Source: a virus. From it: a stretch of 20,668 bases of DNA. The translations under genes and the position numbers were made by a program. Where the stretch lies: positions 1 to 20,668 of IMG/VR virus record IMGVR_UViG_2124908038_000026. One strand, written 5' to 3'. Of the stretch, positions 1-4,823 are shown piece by piece (the first letter of the stretch is position 1; each line of letters starts with the position of its first letter). Under the pieces are notes generated by a model. That model did not search any database. It saw nothing but the letters and a program-made list of their open reading frames with translations, and was not told where the DNA came from.

Positions 1-85
1 TCAGCAAGGTAGAAACCTCTTTTACCCGCTTCCATGTTCTTTCCCACCAAGCCTCTACTATACATTCACTAAGTAAATCGTGCAT
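1..85 (-). CDS. Partial small protein, N-terminal 28 residues
   Basis: The reading frame opens with ATG at 85-83 and runs off the left edge without a stop. A strong SD (GAGGGGG) sits about 6 bases upstream of the ATG, inside the last codons of the preceding leftward gene, so the two are translationally coupled. The visible residues begin MHDLLSECIVEAWWERTWKR and are rich in Trp and charged residues. I do not recognise the family. It is the most distal visible member of the leftward early operon that starts near 1740. Confidence 0.6.
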   Translation of the reverse strand, partial: MHDLLSECIVEAWWERTWKRVKEVSTLL

Positions 86-86
86 A

Positions 87-305
87 TTATTCCCCCTCAG
101 CTTTTTTAATTGCGAGTTCAAGAGTGACCTGGCAATCTATCACTTCGGCATCATATTTGCGGCTGATGTCGTCAAGAGTAATATTTTTGTGTAACAAAGA
201 TAATGCCTCTTTACACGCTTCCAAAAGTTCAGCAAATATGTTATTCCTAATTTCACCACAATGACCACCACATTGTGCGTATTTAGCAAGAACTTCCTCG
301 CCCAT
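87..305 (-). CDS. Small phage protein of unknown function (72 aa)
   Basis: I chose the ATG at 305-303, which lies just after the stop of the upstream gene and gives 72 residues starting MGEEVLAKYAQ. The same frame stays open to an ATG at 380, but that would overlap the upstream gene by about 50 bases and has no SD. The SD for 305 is weak (GGGAAAAAG, rather far), so the start is uncertain. The protein has a CGGHC cluster, then an ELLEACKEAL helix, and ends in AIKKAEGE. The helix and the AIKKA ending also occur in the neighbouring gene at 328-567, so the two may be distant paralogues. Function unknown. Confidence 0.65.
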   Translation of the reverse strand: MGEEVLAKYAQCGGHCGEIRNNIFAELLEACKEALSLLHKNITLDDISRKYDAEVIDCQVTLELAIKKAEGE

Positions 306-327
306 TTTTATGACAACTTTTTCCCAT

Positions 328-567
328 TTATGAATGTGTTTTTTGTTCACAACTCTCCTTAGCTTTTTTAATTGCATCATTTAGTGGCTTGTTTAGTATT
401 TTATATGTATCAACCGCATCGTCACATTGACCACCTGCGTCTCTAATCCGTTCTATTCCCACCTCCGCCAAATTAATAATTGTCTTAATGGCATATTCAC
501 ATGCCTCCAGCAGTTCCTTATTGATCGCCCTTAATCTGTCTATTTCTTCGTAAATTTTATTTCCCAT
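328..567 (-). CDS. Small helical phage protein of unknown function (79 aa)
   Basis: ATG at 567 is preceded by AAGGGA at a good distance and overlaps the end of the upstream gene (569-796) closely. The protein is mostly predicted helix: MGNKIYEEIDRLRAINKELL, then ELLEACEYAIK, a GGQC motif near the middle and AIKKAKESC near the end. ELLEAC-type helices are frequent in small accessory phage proteins, but that gives no function. It resembles the product of 87-305 in motif order. It belongs to the leftward early operon. Confidence 0.75.
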   Translation of the reverse strand: MGNKIYEEIDRLRAINKELLEACEYAIKTIINLAEVGIERIRDAGGQCDDAVDTYKILNKPLNDAIKKAKESCEQKTHS

Positions 568-568
568 G

Positions 569-796
569 TTACATTCCCTTTAATTCATTAATGTCGAATA
601 CTTTTCTGGCTGGATTAAATGAACAAACCTGACCTTTATTTTTAAGCACATTTACCGTTGCCATTAAACTCTTAGGATTGTTTTTTCTTCCTGCTGGACA
701 ATTTATTTTGTCCTTTTCCAAAAGAATGGGCGGTTGTTTACTGGGAAATCTCATTTCGCAATTTTTGCAATAATCTTTATTAAATTCTATTTTCAT
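569..796 (-). CDS. Small cysteine-containing phage protein (75 aa)
   Basis: The frame is open further upstream (ATG at 832), but the ATG at 796-794 has an excellent SD, AAGGAGAATT, directly before it, so I take this start. Residues C10, C13, C33 and C58 could form a zinc site (CxxC plus two single cysteines). The remainder is basic and hydrophilic, ending DINELKGM. No recognised family. The stop lies next to the ATG at 567, consistent with one leftward operon. Confidence 0.7.
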   Translation of the reverse strand: MKIEFNKDYCKNCEMRFPSKQPPILLEKDKINCPAGRKNNPKSLMATVNVLKNKGQVCSFNPARKVFDINELKGM

Positions 797-914
797 AATT
801 CTCCTTAATGTGGCAGGGGTGAGGTCGCTCATCTCTATTGTTACCTAATCTCATCACTCTCTTGGATATAAGAGTTTTATTGTGATTCGACCAATATCAA
901 TGCCCTCAATCCCC

Positions 915-1016
915 CTACCTTCTCCTCCCTTTCGGCAGGGGCTTATCCGGTGGTATCTGGCTGAAGGCTCTTGCCTTTCGCTTTCGTTTCTGCTGGCCGG
1001 ATAGTCCCCCTGCCAT
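915..1016 (-). CDS. Candidate very small basic protein (33 aa)
   Basis: The ATG at 1016-1014 follows a near-perfect SD (CAGGAGGTTAA), one of the best in the window, and lies 16 bases after the stop of the ORF at 1033-1191. The 33-residue product begins MAGGLSGQQKRKRKARAF and ends PLPKGRRR, so it is strongly basic and could bind nucleic acid. A different frame (854-1054) is also open here but has no SD. The case rests on the SD and operon position only; it may be a chance ORF. Confidence 0.4.
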   Translation of the reverse strand: MAGGLSGQQKRKRKARAFSQIPPDKPLPKGRRR

Positions 1017-1032
1017 TTAACCTCCTGTTTTA

Positions 1033-1191
1033 TTAAGGTGGGTATATGTTGCATGTCGTACTTGTTGCTTTCGCAATGTCCTTTCGAGGGGACTGGCTTG
1101 TTGCTTTGTCCAAGCGGAGTAATTCTAGCTTCCTCCGTTGTTGTCCGGTTATGACCGGAAACTTACCACCCTTTCGAGCCGCCAGATACAT
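1033..1191 (-). CDS. Candidate small basic protein with possible helix-turn-helix (52 aa)
   Basis: The frame opens at ATG 1191 (GTG at 1197 and TTG at 1212 are alternatives) and fills most of the gap after the coiled-coil gene. An SD (AGGGAGG) lies at about 1217-1224, rather far from the ATG. The product begins MYLAARKGGKFPVITGQQRR and contains SPRKDIAKATSTTCNIYPP, which reads like the recognition part of a short helix-turn-helix; that is an inference. A perfect hairpin (TCCGGT, loop, ACCGGA at 1144-1159) lies inside. The ORF sits in operon order between 1224-1598 and 915-1016. Confidence 0.4.
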   Translation of the reverse strand: MYLAARKGGKFPVITGQQRRKLELLRLDKATSQSPRKDIAKATSTTCNIYPP

Positions 1192-1223
1192 ACTCACTAC
1201 CCACCATTCCAAAGAACCTCCCT

Positions 1224-1598
1224 CTACACCAAATCTAATTTATCTTGACGTTCTTTCTGAGAGATTTCTTTTTGGTCAAGAACCTCTTGTGTGTCTTGGC
1301 GGATTAATCGGGCAAGACCCCCTGTAAAATTTCTTTCCCAAATACACTTTACCTGCCGATGTTCTTCACCAGTGCTGATTTTGCGAGCATCAATGTTTAT
1401 TTCAGCTTCGAGTTTCTTTATTTGTGCCTGAATATCAGCCATGACATTTTTCTTGCGATCTTCGGTTGCCGATAAATCCTGATTGAGGTGAGCAAGGTCA
1501 CGGGCGGTAACTAAAATCTCTTGTTCTGTAAGTTGACAAGGTAAAAACTTCTCGCATTTTTCTTCTTCAATTAAATCCTTTTTCTTTCCGGGTGTCAT
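1224..1598 (-). CDS. Conserved phage coiled-coil protein (124 aa)
   Basis: ATG at 1598 has a strong SD (GAAAGGAGATGGTGT). The N-terminal half is acidic and contains a cysteine pair (C15, C21). The middle, about residues 35-75, is a long charged helix (DLAHLNQDLSATEDRKK, then ADIQAQIKKLEAEI), followed by a beta-rich tail (VKCIWERNF, LARLIRQDTQEVLDQKEIS). This order of a helical hairpin followed by a CxWE strand and a DT-x-EV turn is one I recognise from a widespread family of small phage early proteins without assigned function. It is the first well supported gene of the leftward operon. Confidence 0.85.
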   Translation of the reverse strand: MTPGKKKDLIEEEKCEKFLPCQLTEQEILVTARDLAHLNQDLSATEDRKKNVMADIQAQIKKLEAEINIDARKISTGEEHRQVKCIWERNFTGGLARLIRQDTQEVLDQKEISQKERQDKLDLV

Positions 1599-1681
1599 AC
1601 ACCATCTCCTTTCAGATACTTTATTTTCCTTCTACTCTGCCGATTCTCCCGTTTATCTCGCACGCTGTATGCTGGTAACAT
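1595..1681 (-). CDS. Possible leader peptide overlapping the coiled-coil gene start (28 aa)
   Basis: A 28-codon frame starts at ATG 1681 in the leader of the leftward transcript and ends with a TGA that overlaps the next ATG as ATGA. The product is basic (MLPAYSVRDKRENRQSRRK...). The SD in front is weak (TAACGG), so support is the coupling geometry alone. If translated it could couple expression of the coiled-coil gene to ribosome flow. It may be a chance ORF. Confidence 0.25.
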   Translation of the reverse strand: MLPAYSVRDKRENRQSRRKIKYLKGDGV

Positions 1682-1741
1682 CCGTTAGCCGAGACGATAA
1701 GGTGCAAGATTCGGTAAGCCCAGCAATTAATCGTTGACGCT

Positions 1742-1770
1742 AATCTAGCACGAGTCAAAACGCTTGTCAA
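1742..1770 (-). promoter_or_regulatory. Leftward early promoter
   Basis: On the minus strand, TTGACA (1770-1765) is followed by a 17-base spacer and TAGATT (1747-1742). This is close to the sigma70 consensus. Transcription would start near 1735, leaving a leader of about 135 bases before the coiled-coil gene. Its -35 box faces the rightward promoter across an inverted repeat, so both are likely under the same control. Confidence 0.7.
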
Positions 1771-1771
1771 C

Positions 1772-1799
1772 AATTATTTTGCATAGTCTGAAAATAATT
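1772..1799. promoter_or_regulatory. Inverted repeat between divergent promoters, probable operator
   Basis: AATTATTTT (1772-1780) and AAAATAATT (1791-1799) are perfect 9-base inverted arms with a 10-base spacer. The repeat lies between the two outward-facing -35 boxes. The neighbouring Cro/C1-type protein (1847-2038) is the obvious candidate ligand, by analogy with phage switch regions; binding itself is inferred. The arms are AT-only, so chance similarity is possible. Confidence 0.5.
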
Positions 1800-1811
1800 T
1801 CATTTGGGGTA

Positions 1812-1840
1812 TTGACAAATCTACAATATTTTAGTATAAG
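1812..1840 (+). promoter_or_regulatory. Rightward promoter for the repressor-type gene
   Basis: TTGACA (1812-1817), a 17-base spacer and TATAAG (1835-1840) match the sigma70 consensus at 11 of 12 positions. Only six bases separate the -10 box from the ATG at 1847, so the expected transcription start falls on or beside the A of the ATG. No SD is present. This predicts a leaderless mRNA, as known for lambda cI from PRM. Confidence 0.75.
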
Positions 1841-1846
1841 ACAATT

Positions 1847-2038
1847 ATGGAACTCAACATTAAGAAAATTATCAAAGAACGTGACCGGCTAGGAATGACC
1901 AATTACGGACTTGCCAAAGCTATCGGCATACGACCTTATAACCTTCAATACATCTTAAAGACAAAGAGCACCAAGTTGGCAACTATCCAAAAGATTGCCG
2001 ATTACTTTGATGTCGGCGCTAAGGATTTAATAATATGA
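1847..2038 (+). CDS. Cro/C1-type helix-turn-helix regulator (63 aa)
   Basis: This is a compact XRE-family DNA-binding protein. Residues about 18-38 give the helix-turn-helix: TNYGLAKAIGIRPYNLQYIL, followed by the usual K-x-x-KLATIQKIADYFDV segment ending in DLII. There is no oligomerisation or protease domain, so it is Cro-like in size. It probably binds the inverted repeat at 1772-1799 and controls both divergent promoters. The start at 1847 has no SD and lies six bases from a -10 box, so translation from a leaderless transcript is likely. Its TGA overlaps the next ATG (ATGA). Confidence 0.9.
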   Translation: MELNIKKIIKERDRLGMTNYGLAKAIGIRPYNLQYILKTKSTKLATIQKIADYFDVGAKDLII

Positions 2039-2277
2039 CTTGCCCAGAATGTGACGAAGGCTTAGTTTATGGATTCTTTTGCTGTTCTGTCTGCCCTATC
2101 TGTGAGGGAACGGGAATCCTGCCGTCTCATTTTGGGTACAGACCAGCAATCGGGCAGGCATTAAAAGAGGAACGTATGAGAGCAGGAAAGACACTGCGCC
2201 AGTATTGCAAAGAGAAAAAAATGGACGCTCAATTACGGAGCGAGAGAGAAAGGGGCTATTTTAGGTATGAGCCTTAA
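2035..2277 (+). CDS. Zinc-ribbon protein with XRE-like tail (80 aa)
   Basis: The start overlaps the regulator stop by four bases. Cysteines C3, C6, C20 and C23 form a CxxC...CxxC ribbon with the DnaJ-like ending CEGTG. The second half (IGQALKEERMRAGKTLRQYC, ending SERERGYF) reads like the first helices of an XRE helix-turn-helix plus the usual S-x-x-ERG closing motif. Proteins joining a zinc ribbon to a short XRE domain are common in phages. It is likely a regulator or adaptor that works with the preceding gene; the role is inferred. Confidence 0.8.
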   Translation: MTCPECDEGLVYGFFCCSVCPICEGTGILPSHFGYRPAIGQALKEERMRAGKTLRQYCKEKKMDAQLRSERERGYFRYEP

Positions 2278-2344
2278 AGCCTACATATCCGCTTTGCTAT
2301 TAACGGCAATCATCATGGGAATTGTTTATCTGGTGGTGAGGTAA
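2267..2344 (+). CDS. Small single-span membrane peptide (25 aa)
   Basis: The ORF starts inside the end of the zinc-ribbon gene and its TAA overlaps the next ATG (TAATG), a typical coupled arrangement. The product, MSLKAYISALLLTAIIMGIV plus YLVVR, is one hydrophobic helix with a charged end, so it should insert in the inner membrane. AAAGGGG lies about 12 bases upstream. Function unknown. Confidence 0.55.
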   Translation: MSLKAYISALLLTAIIMGIVYLVVR

Positions 2345-2637
2345 TGGGTAAGAAGTTATTAACGACCCCTAGAAGTCGTGTCAGACAAGCAATCCGTCAT
2401 TTATGGCTAAGGAGCCGCGAAAGGGCGGCGGCAATCCAGAGGGATAAATATACATGCCAGAAATGCGGGGTGAAGCAGTCTAAAGCAAAAGGCAAGGAGC
2501 AGAAGGTAGAAGTACACCATTGCGAAAATATTGCCAACTGGGAAGCTGTTATTGACGCTGTCTTTGAGCATATCCTCTGTGATCCGAAATGGCTTGAAAC
2601 TTTGTGTCCTAAGTGCCATAAAAAGGAACTTAAATGA
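2344..2637 (+). CDS. HNH endonuclease (97 aa)
   Basis: A small HNH nuclease that cuts or nicks DNA with a beta-beta-alpha metal site. An arginine-rich N-terminal helix (WLRSRERAAAIQRDKYTC) precedes the zinc cysteines C38 and C41. The catalytic HH pair is at H58-H59 (KVEVHH) and the second zinc knuckle is C88/C91/H92 (LCPKCHKK). The layout is the usual one for phage HNH proteins of about 100 residues. It is encoded in the early operon rather than next to terS, so recombination or host-DNA processing is as likely as packaging. Start overlaps the previous stop and the end overlaps the next ATG. Confidence 0.85.
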   Translation: MGKKLLTTPRSRVRQAIRHLWLRSRERAAAIQRDKYTCQKCGVKQSKAKGKEQKVEVHHCENIANWEAVIDAVFEHILCDPKWLETLCPKCHKKELK

Positions 2638-2777
2638 AAATAATAGCAATAATATACCTTACATGGGTATTAATCAAATTCATCTTGTTATTAGAATCAC
2701 GACAAAAAATAGATTTAATTTTTAGTGTTGGAGAGGTTGTTGCATTTATTTTATCGCTTTTGGTTGTTTTTGGTTGA
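2634..2777 (+). CDS. Small two-span membrane protein (47 aa)
   Basis: ATG at 2634 overlaps the HNH stop (ATGA). The product has two hydrophobic helices: about residues 2-20 (KIIAIIYLTWVLIKFILLL) and about 32-47 (VGEVVAFILSLLVVFG), joined by a short charged loop ESRQKIDL. It is presumably an inner-membrane peptide. No family recognised. Confidence 0.6.
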   Translation: MKIIAIIYLTWVLIKFILLLESRQKIDLIFSVGEVVAFILSLLVVFG

Positions 2778-2793
2778 AGGAGCTTAGAGGCGT

Positions 2794-2991
2794 ATGATGT
2801 GCTTTTTTAAAAAAAAGAAAGAACCGTTCGAGCCGAAGGTTAAATACTGTACCGAGTGTGGCGGCTTATTCAAAGTCTATAAAATGACAAAGGTAGAGGT
2901 TATAAGAAGGCCAGCAAAAGTTCCAAGAGGTCACTGGTTTGAGCCCTACCTGGGACACGATTATTATTGCAAACATTGTAAAAAGACTTGA
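2794..2991 (+). CDS. Small zinc-ribbon protein (65 aa)
   Basis: Two adjacent ATGs (2794, 2797) follow AAGGAG and AGAGG; 2797 is better spaced from AGAGG, so the start may be one codon later. C19/C22 (YCTECGG) and C59/C62 (YYCKHCKKT) form a four-cysteine ribbon around a basic central stretch (KVEVIRRPAKVPRG). Role unknown; such proteins often bind nucleic acid or a host enzyme. The TGA at the end overlaps a possible -35 box of the next promoter. Confidence 0.7.
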   Translation: MMCFFKKKKEPFEPKVKYCTECGGLFKVYKMTKVEVIRRPAKVPRGHWFEPYLGHDYYCKHCKKT

Positions 2992-3016
2992 TTTTCTATT
3001 TTAAAGGTGATATGGT
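2988..3016 (+). promoter_or_regulatory. Possible promoter for the structured RNA at 3025
   Basis: TTGATT (2988-2993), 17 bases, then TATGGT (3011-3016): four of six matches in each box. The expected start near 3023 is exactly at the edge of the first helix of the RNA element. Weak on its own; position gives it weight. Confidence 0.35.
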
Positions 3017-3024
3017 AACTTCTA

Positions 3025-3127
3025 GGCGTGAGGTAAAAATGTTAACCATTACAATTAAAGCCATTGAGAGAGCCGTTCTGGAGTCTGACGATCCTTCGTC
3101 ACCTCACGCCACAGGACGGCTTTTTCT
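3025..3127 (+). ncRNA. Structured RNA with two crossing helices and U-tail (sRNA or attenuator)
   Basis: GGCGTGAGGT (3025-3034) pairs perfectly with ACCTCACGCC (3101-3110). AGCCGTTCTG (3071-3080) pairs with CAGGACGGCT (3112-3121) over ten positions, one a G-U. A third hairpin, TGACGA-TCCT-TCGTCA (3086-3101), stacks next to the first helix. The first two helices cross, so they form a pseudoknot or are mutually exclusive. The second is followed at once by TTTTTCTTT, like an intrinsic terminator. Two readings fit: a discrete RNA of about 100 nt from the promoter at 2988, or an attenuator in front of the replication gene. The first helix would also hide the GTGAGG SD of the 34-codon ORF at 3039. 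I know no named RNA family with this layout. Confidence 0.55.
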
Positions 3128-3143
3128 TTGGCGAAGAAGATAA
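3039..3143 (+). CDS. Possible leader peptide inside the structured RNA (34 aa)
   Basis: ATG at 3039 follows GTGAGG, an SD used by several genes here, and the frame ends with TAA one base before the ATG of the replication gene. The product begins MLTITIKAIERAVLESDD and ends RLFLWRRR. Most of it overlaps the paired RNA segments, so translation would disturb the helices and translational coupling to the next gene is possible. The ORF may instead be incidental to the RNA. Confidence 0.35.
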   Translation: MLTITIKAIERAVLESDDPSSPHATGRLFLWRRR

Positions 3144-3144
3144 T

Positions 3145-3879
3145 ATGAGTAAAGACCCGGCGGTATTATTTTATTATGAAGCATTTAGTAATGGAACCCA
3201 GTTTATGACTGATGACGAGGCGGGAAAATATATTAGAATACTTTGTTATCAGTTCGACAAAGGCCATTTATCTAAAGAGCTAGTGCTTCGCATTAGCAAA
3301 GCTAGTGCTTTTGAGAAAGTCCCGAAAAATATTGTAGATAAATTAAAAATTGATGAAAACGGATTATATTTTAATGAGAGAGCAGATATTGAAAAAGAAA
3401 AGCGTTTAAAATTCACAGCTTCTAGAAAAGCTAATGCAAGCACTAGCTCAGCTAGTGGCGAGCATGACATAAATAAAGATATAAATAGAAATATAAGTGA
3501 ATTATTATTAAATGAAATACTAAAAAGAAAGCCTGATATTAAAAAACCAGACTTAGATAAATGGGATGGAGATGTAGATTTAATGATTAGGATTGATAAC
3601 CGTAAACCAGAAGAAATAAAAAAAGTTATTATCTGGTGTCAACAGGATACATTTTGGAGAAATAATATTTTAAGCACATCTAAACTAAGGAAACAATTTG
3701 ACCAACTTTCATTAAAAATGAAGGAGAATAATAATGGAAATAAAAAATATACTACCACCAGAGAATCCGGCGGAAGAGCAGGGATACCGGAATATAAGGG
3801 AGAGCCGAAGCCAAGCGATGAAGAAATTAGACGAAATAAACAGGAATTGGAAAAACTCACAAAAAAAGCCTTCGGTTAG
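3145..3879 (+). CDS. Phage replication-initiation-type protein (244 aa)
   Basis: The N-terminus, MSKDPAVLFYYEAFSNGTQF, followed by MTDDEAGKYIRILCYQFDKG, matches the winged-helix type domain found at the start of many phage replisome organiser proteins (YdaU/DUF1376-like). A flexible Ser/Asn-rich linker follows (about 95-115), and the C-terminal part contains WCQQDTFWRNNILSTSKLRKQF, the W-x-x-N-I-x-S-x-x-KLR-x-x-F pattern typical of the same group. It probably binds the origin and recruits the host helicase. I start at 3145 because the frame upstream is the RNA element; the SD is GAAGAAG, moderate. The last 146 bases overlap the next gene in another frame. Confidence 0.75.
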   Translation: MSKDPAVLFYYEAFSNGTQFMTDDEAGKYIRILCYQFDKGHLSKELVLRISKASAFEKVPKNIVDKLKIDENGLYFNERADIEKEKRLKFTASRKANASTSSASGEHDINKDINRNISELLLNEILKRKPDIKKPDLDKWDGDVDLMIRIDNRKPEEIKKVIIWCQQDTFWRNNILSTSKLRKQFDQLSLKMKENNNGNKKYTTTRESGGRAGIPEYKGEPKPSDEEIRRNKQELEKLTKKAFG

Positions 3880-3970
3880 AATCACTTTGAGAATGGATGG
3901 AAAGACTTATTTATACGGTACTGAATTGGCAAGAGAACTTATTAAAAATGGAAAGGCGATGCTGGCATGA
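3734..3970 (+). CDS. Small phage protein overlapping the replication gene (78 aa)
   Basis: ATG at 3734 has a clear SD (AAGGAG, seven bases away) although it lies 146 bases inside the replication gene, in the +1 frame. The first 48 residues are therefore double coded. They are charged and Pro/Asn-rich (MEIKNILPPENPAEEQ...). The unique C-terminal part, RITLRMDGKTYLYGTELARE then LIKNGKAMLA, looks like a small strand-helix unit. Later ATGs (3818, 3892) lack an SD. Function unknown. The TGA overlaps the next ATG. Confidence 0.65.
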   Translation: MEIKNILPPENPAEEQGYRNIRESRSQAMKKLDEINRNWKNSQKKPSVRITLRMDGKTYLYGTELARELIKNGKAMLA

Positions 3971-4149
3971 CCAAAATATGTGAAACCTGCAAGAAACCTT
4001 ACGAAGTTGATAAGCATAATCCCCGGCAGAAACATTGCACAGCTTGCGCTAATGGACGGCGTAACGGAAAATTAAGAAGAGGCGCGAAGTGGGATAAGCC
4101 GGAAGGTTTCGACAGACCGATTGACAAAATAGAAGAGTTACCCTTTTGA
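3967..4149 (+). CDS. Small zinc-finger protein (60 aa)
   Basis: ATGA overlap with the preceding gene. C5/C8 (CETCKKPYEV) and C24/C27 (HCTAC) form a four-cysteine site, with H23 beside it; the rest is basic (GRRNGKLRRGAKWDKPEG) and ends in an acidic tail IEELPF. This pattern is common among short phage proteins that bind nucleic acids or partner proteins. No specific role can be given. Confidence 0.75.
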   Translation: MTKICETCKKPYEVDKHNPRQKHCTACANGRRNGKLRRGAKWDKPEGFDRPIDKIEELPF

Positions 4150-4155
4150 GGCCAT

Positions 4156-4239
4156 ATGAGCGAAGTTAAGATAATTAATGTCGATTGCATGATCGCAAAA
4201 ATAACACTTGACACACAATCACCATTTAAAGTAATATAG
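4156..4239 (+). pseudogene. Short ORF resembling a methyltransferase N-terminus (27 aa)
   Basis: The ORF begins MSEVKIINVDCMIAKI and stops after 27 codons. Its first 14 residues line up with the start of the methyltransferase at 4820 (MSDVRIYNQCCLEA): M, S, V, I, N, C and A are shared and E/D, K/R are conservative. The following residues do not match. The simplest reading is the stub of a methyltransferase gene, left when an HNH gene entered or a paralogue decayed. A real short gene is also possible. It has no strong SD. Confidence 0.4.
4208..4237 (+). promoter_or_regulatory. Possible promoter for the HNH gene
   Basis: TTGACA (4208-4213), an 18-base spacer and TAATAT (4232-4237). The predicted start near 4244 lies just before the SD AAGGGAG (4244-4250) of the HNH gene. 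A private promoter would fit a mobile homing-type gene inside an operon. Confidence 0.4.
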
Positions 4240-4256
4240 GCATAAGGGAGATATTT

Positions 4257-4823
4257 ATGCCAACTGGAATATATGACGTATCAAAAAGAAGGAAAACAAA
4301 ACACAAATTAAAAAGTCGTGTTATTTGTAAAAAATGCTGTACCGTTTTTTATCCTGATTTAAGTATTAAGCGAGGGAATCGTCCTTGTCCTAATTGTGGA
4401 GTAATTATAGACATAAGAGATAAAAAGGGATGGTATCAGGACTATTGCAAAAAACATCCTGAAAAAGCAACCTCAAGAAAAAACGCAATGATTGAGTGGG
4501 AAAAAGAACATAGCAGAGAAAGAGCAAAAAAAGGCAGAGGCGTAATAAGGAAAGTTATTTTCAATATTATATCAAACAATAATCCGGTGTGTGAAAATTG
4601 CGGGTGTGACGATTTACGTTTATTAGAGATAAATCATAAACACGGTGGTGGAACAAAAGAGTCTCAAAAAGGTAAAAATAGTAATCGTTTTTACTTAGAT
4701 ATTTATAAGGGTAGAAGAAAAACAGACGACCTTAACTTGCTTTGTAAGGTTTGCAATGCCCTTCATTATTTAGAATTAAAAAACGGTAAACTTCCCTTTG
4801 TTATTCAATGGAATAAAAAATGA
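4257..4823 (+). CDS. HNH endonuclease with N-terminal zinc ribbon (188 aa), homing-type
   Basis: Two metal sites are visible. The N-terminal ribbon has C24/C27 and C44/C47 (VICKKCC, RPCPNCG). The C-terminal HNH unit has C112/C115 (VCENCG), the catalytic H127-x-H129 (LEINHKHGGG), N160 and C163/C166/H170 (LNLLCKVCNALH). A basic helix lies between them (EWEKEHSRERAKKGRG), suited to DNA contact. Free-standing HNH genes of this build are often homing endonucleases of phages. It lies between a methyltransferase-like stub and an intact methyltransferase and has its own possible promoter, which supports insertion. The stop overlaps the methyltransferase ATG by four bases. Confidence 0.85.
   Translation: MPTGIYDVSKRRKTKHKLKSRVICKKCCTVFYPDLSIKRGNRPCPNCGVIIDIRDKKGWYQDYCKKHPEKATSRKNAMIEWEKEHSRERAKKGRGVIRKVIFNIISNNNPVCENCGCDDLRLLEINHKHGGGTKESQKGKNSNRFYLDIYKGRRKTDDLNLLCKVCNALHYLELKNGKLPFVIQWNKK

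Noticed and set aside
854-1054. 66-codon leftward ORF
   Set aside because: No SD, and it overlaps two ORFs with better start signals; its C-terminal part looks protein-like, so it stays only a weak alternative.
1046-1327. 93-codon rightward ORF
   Set aside because: Antisense to the coiled-coil gene and the short leftward ORFs, no SD, low-complexity product.
3025-3127. HDV-like self-cleaving ribozyme
   Set aside because: The crossing helices recall the nested pseudoknot, but the joining region is far too long, a P4 helix is missing and no catalytic C context is recognisable.
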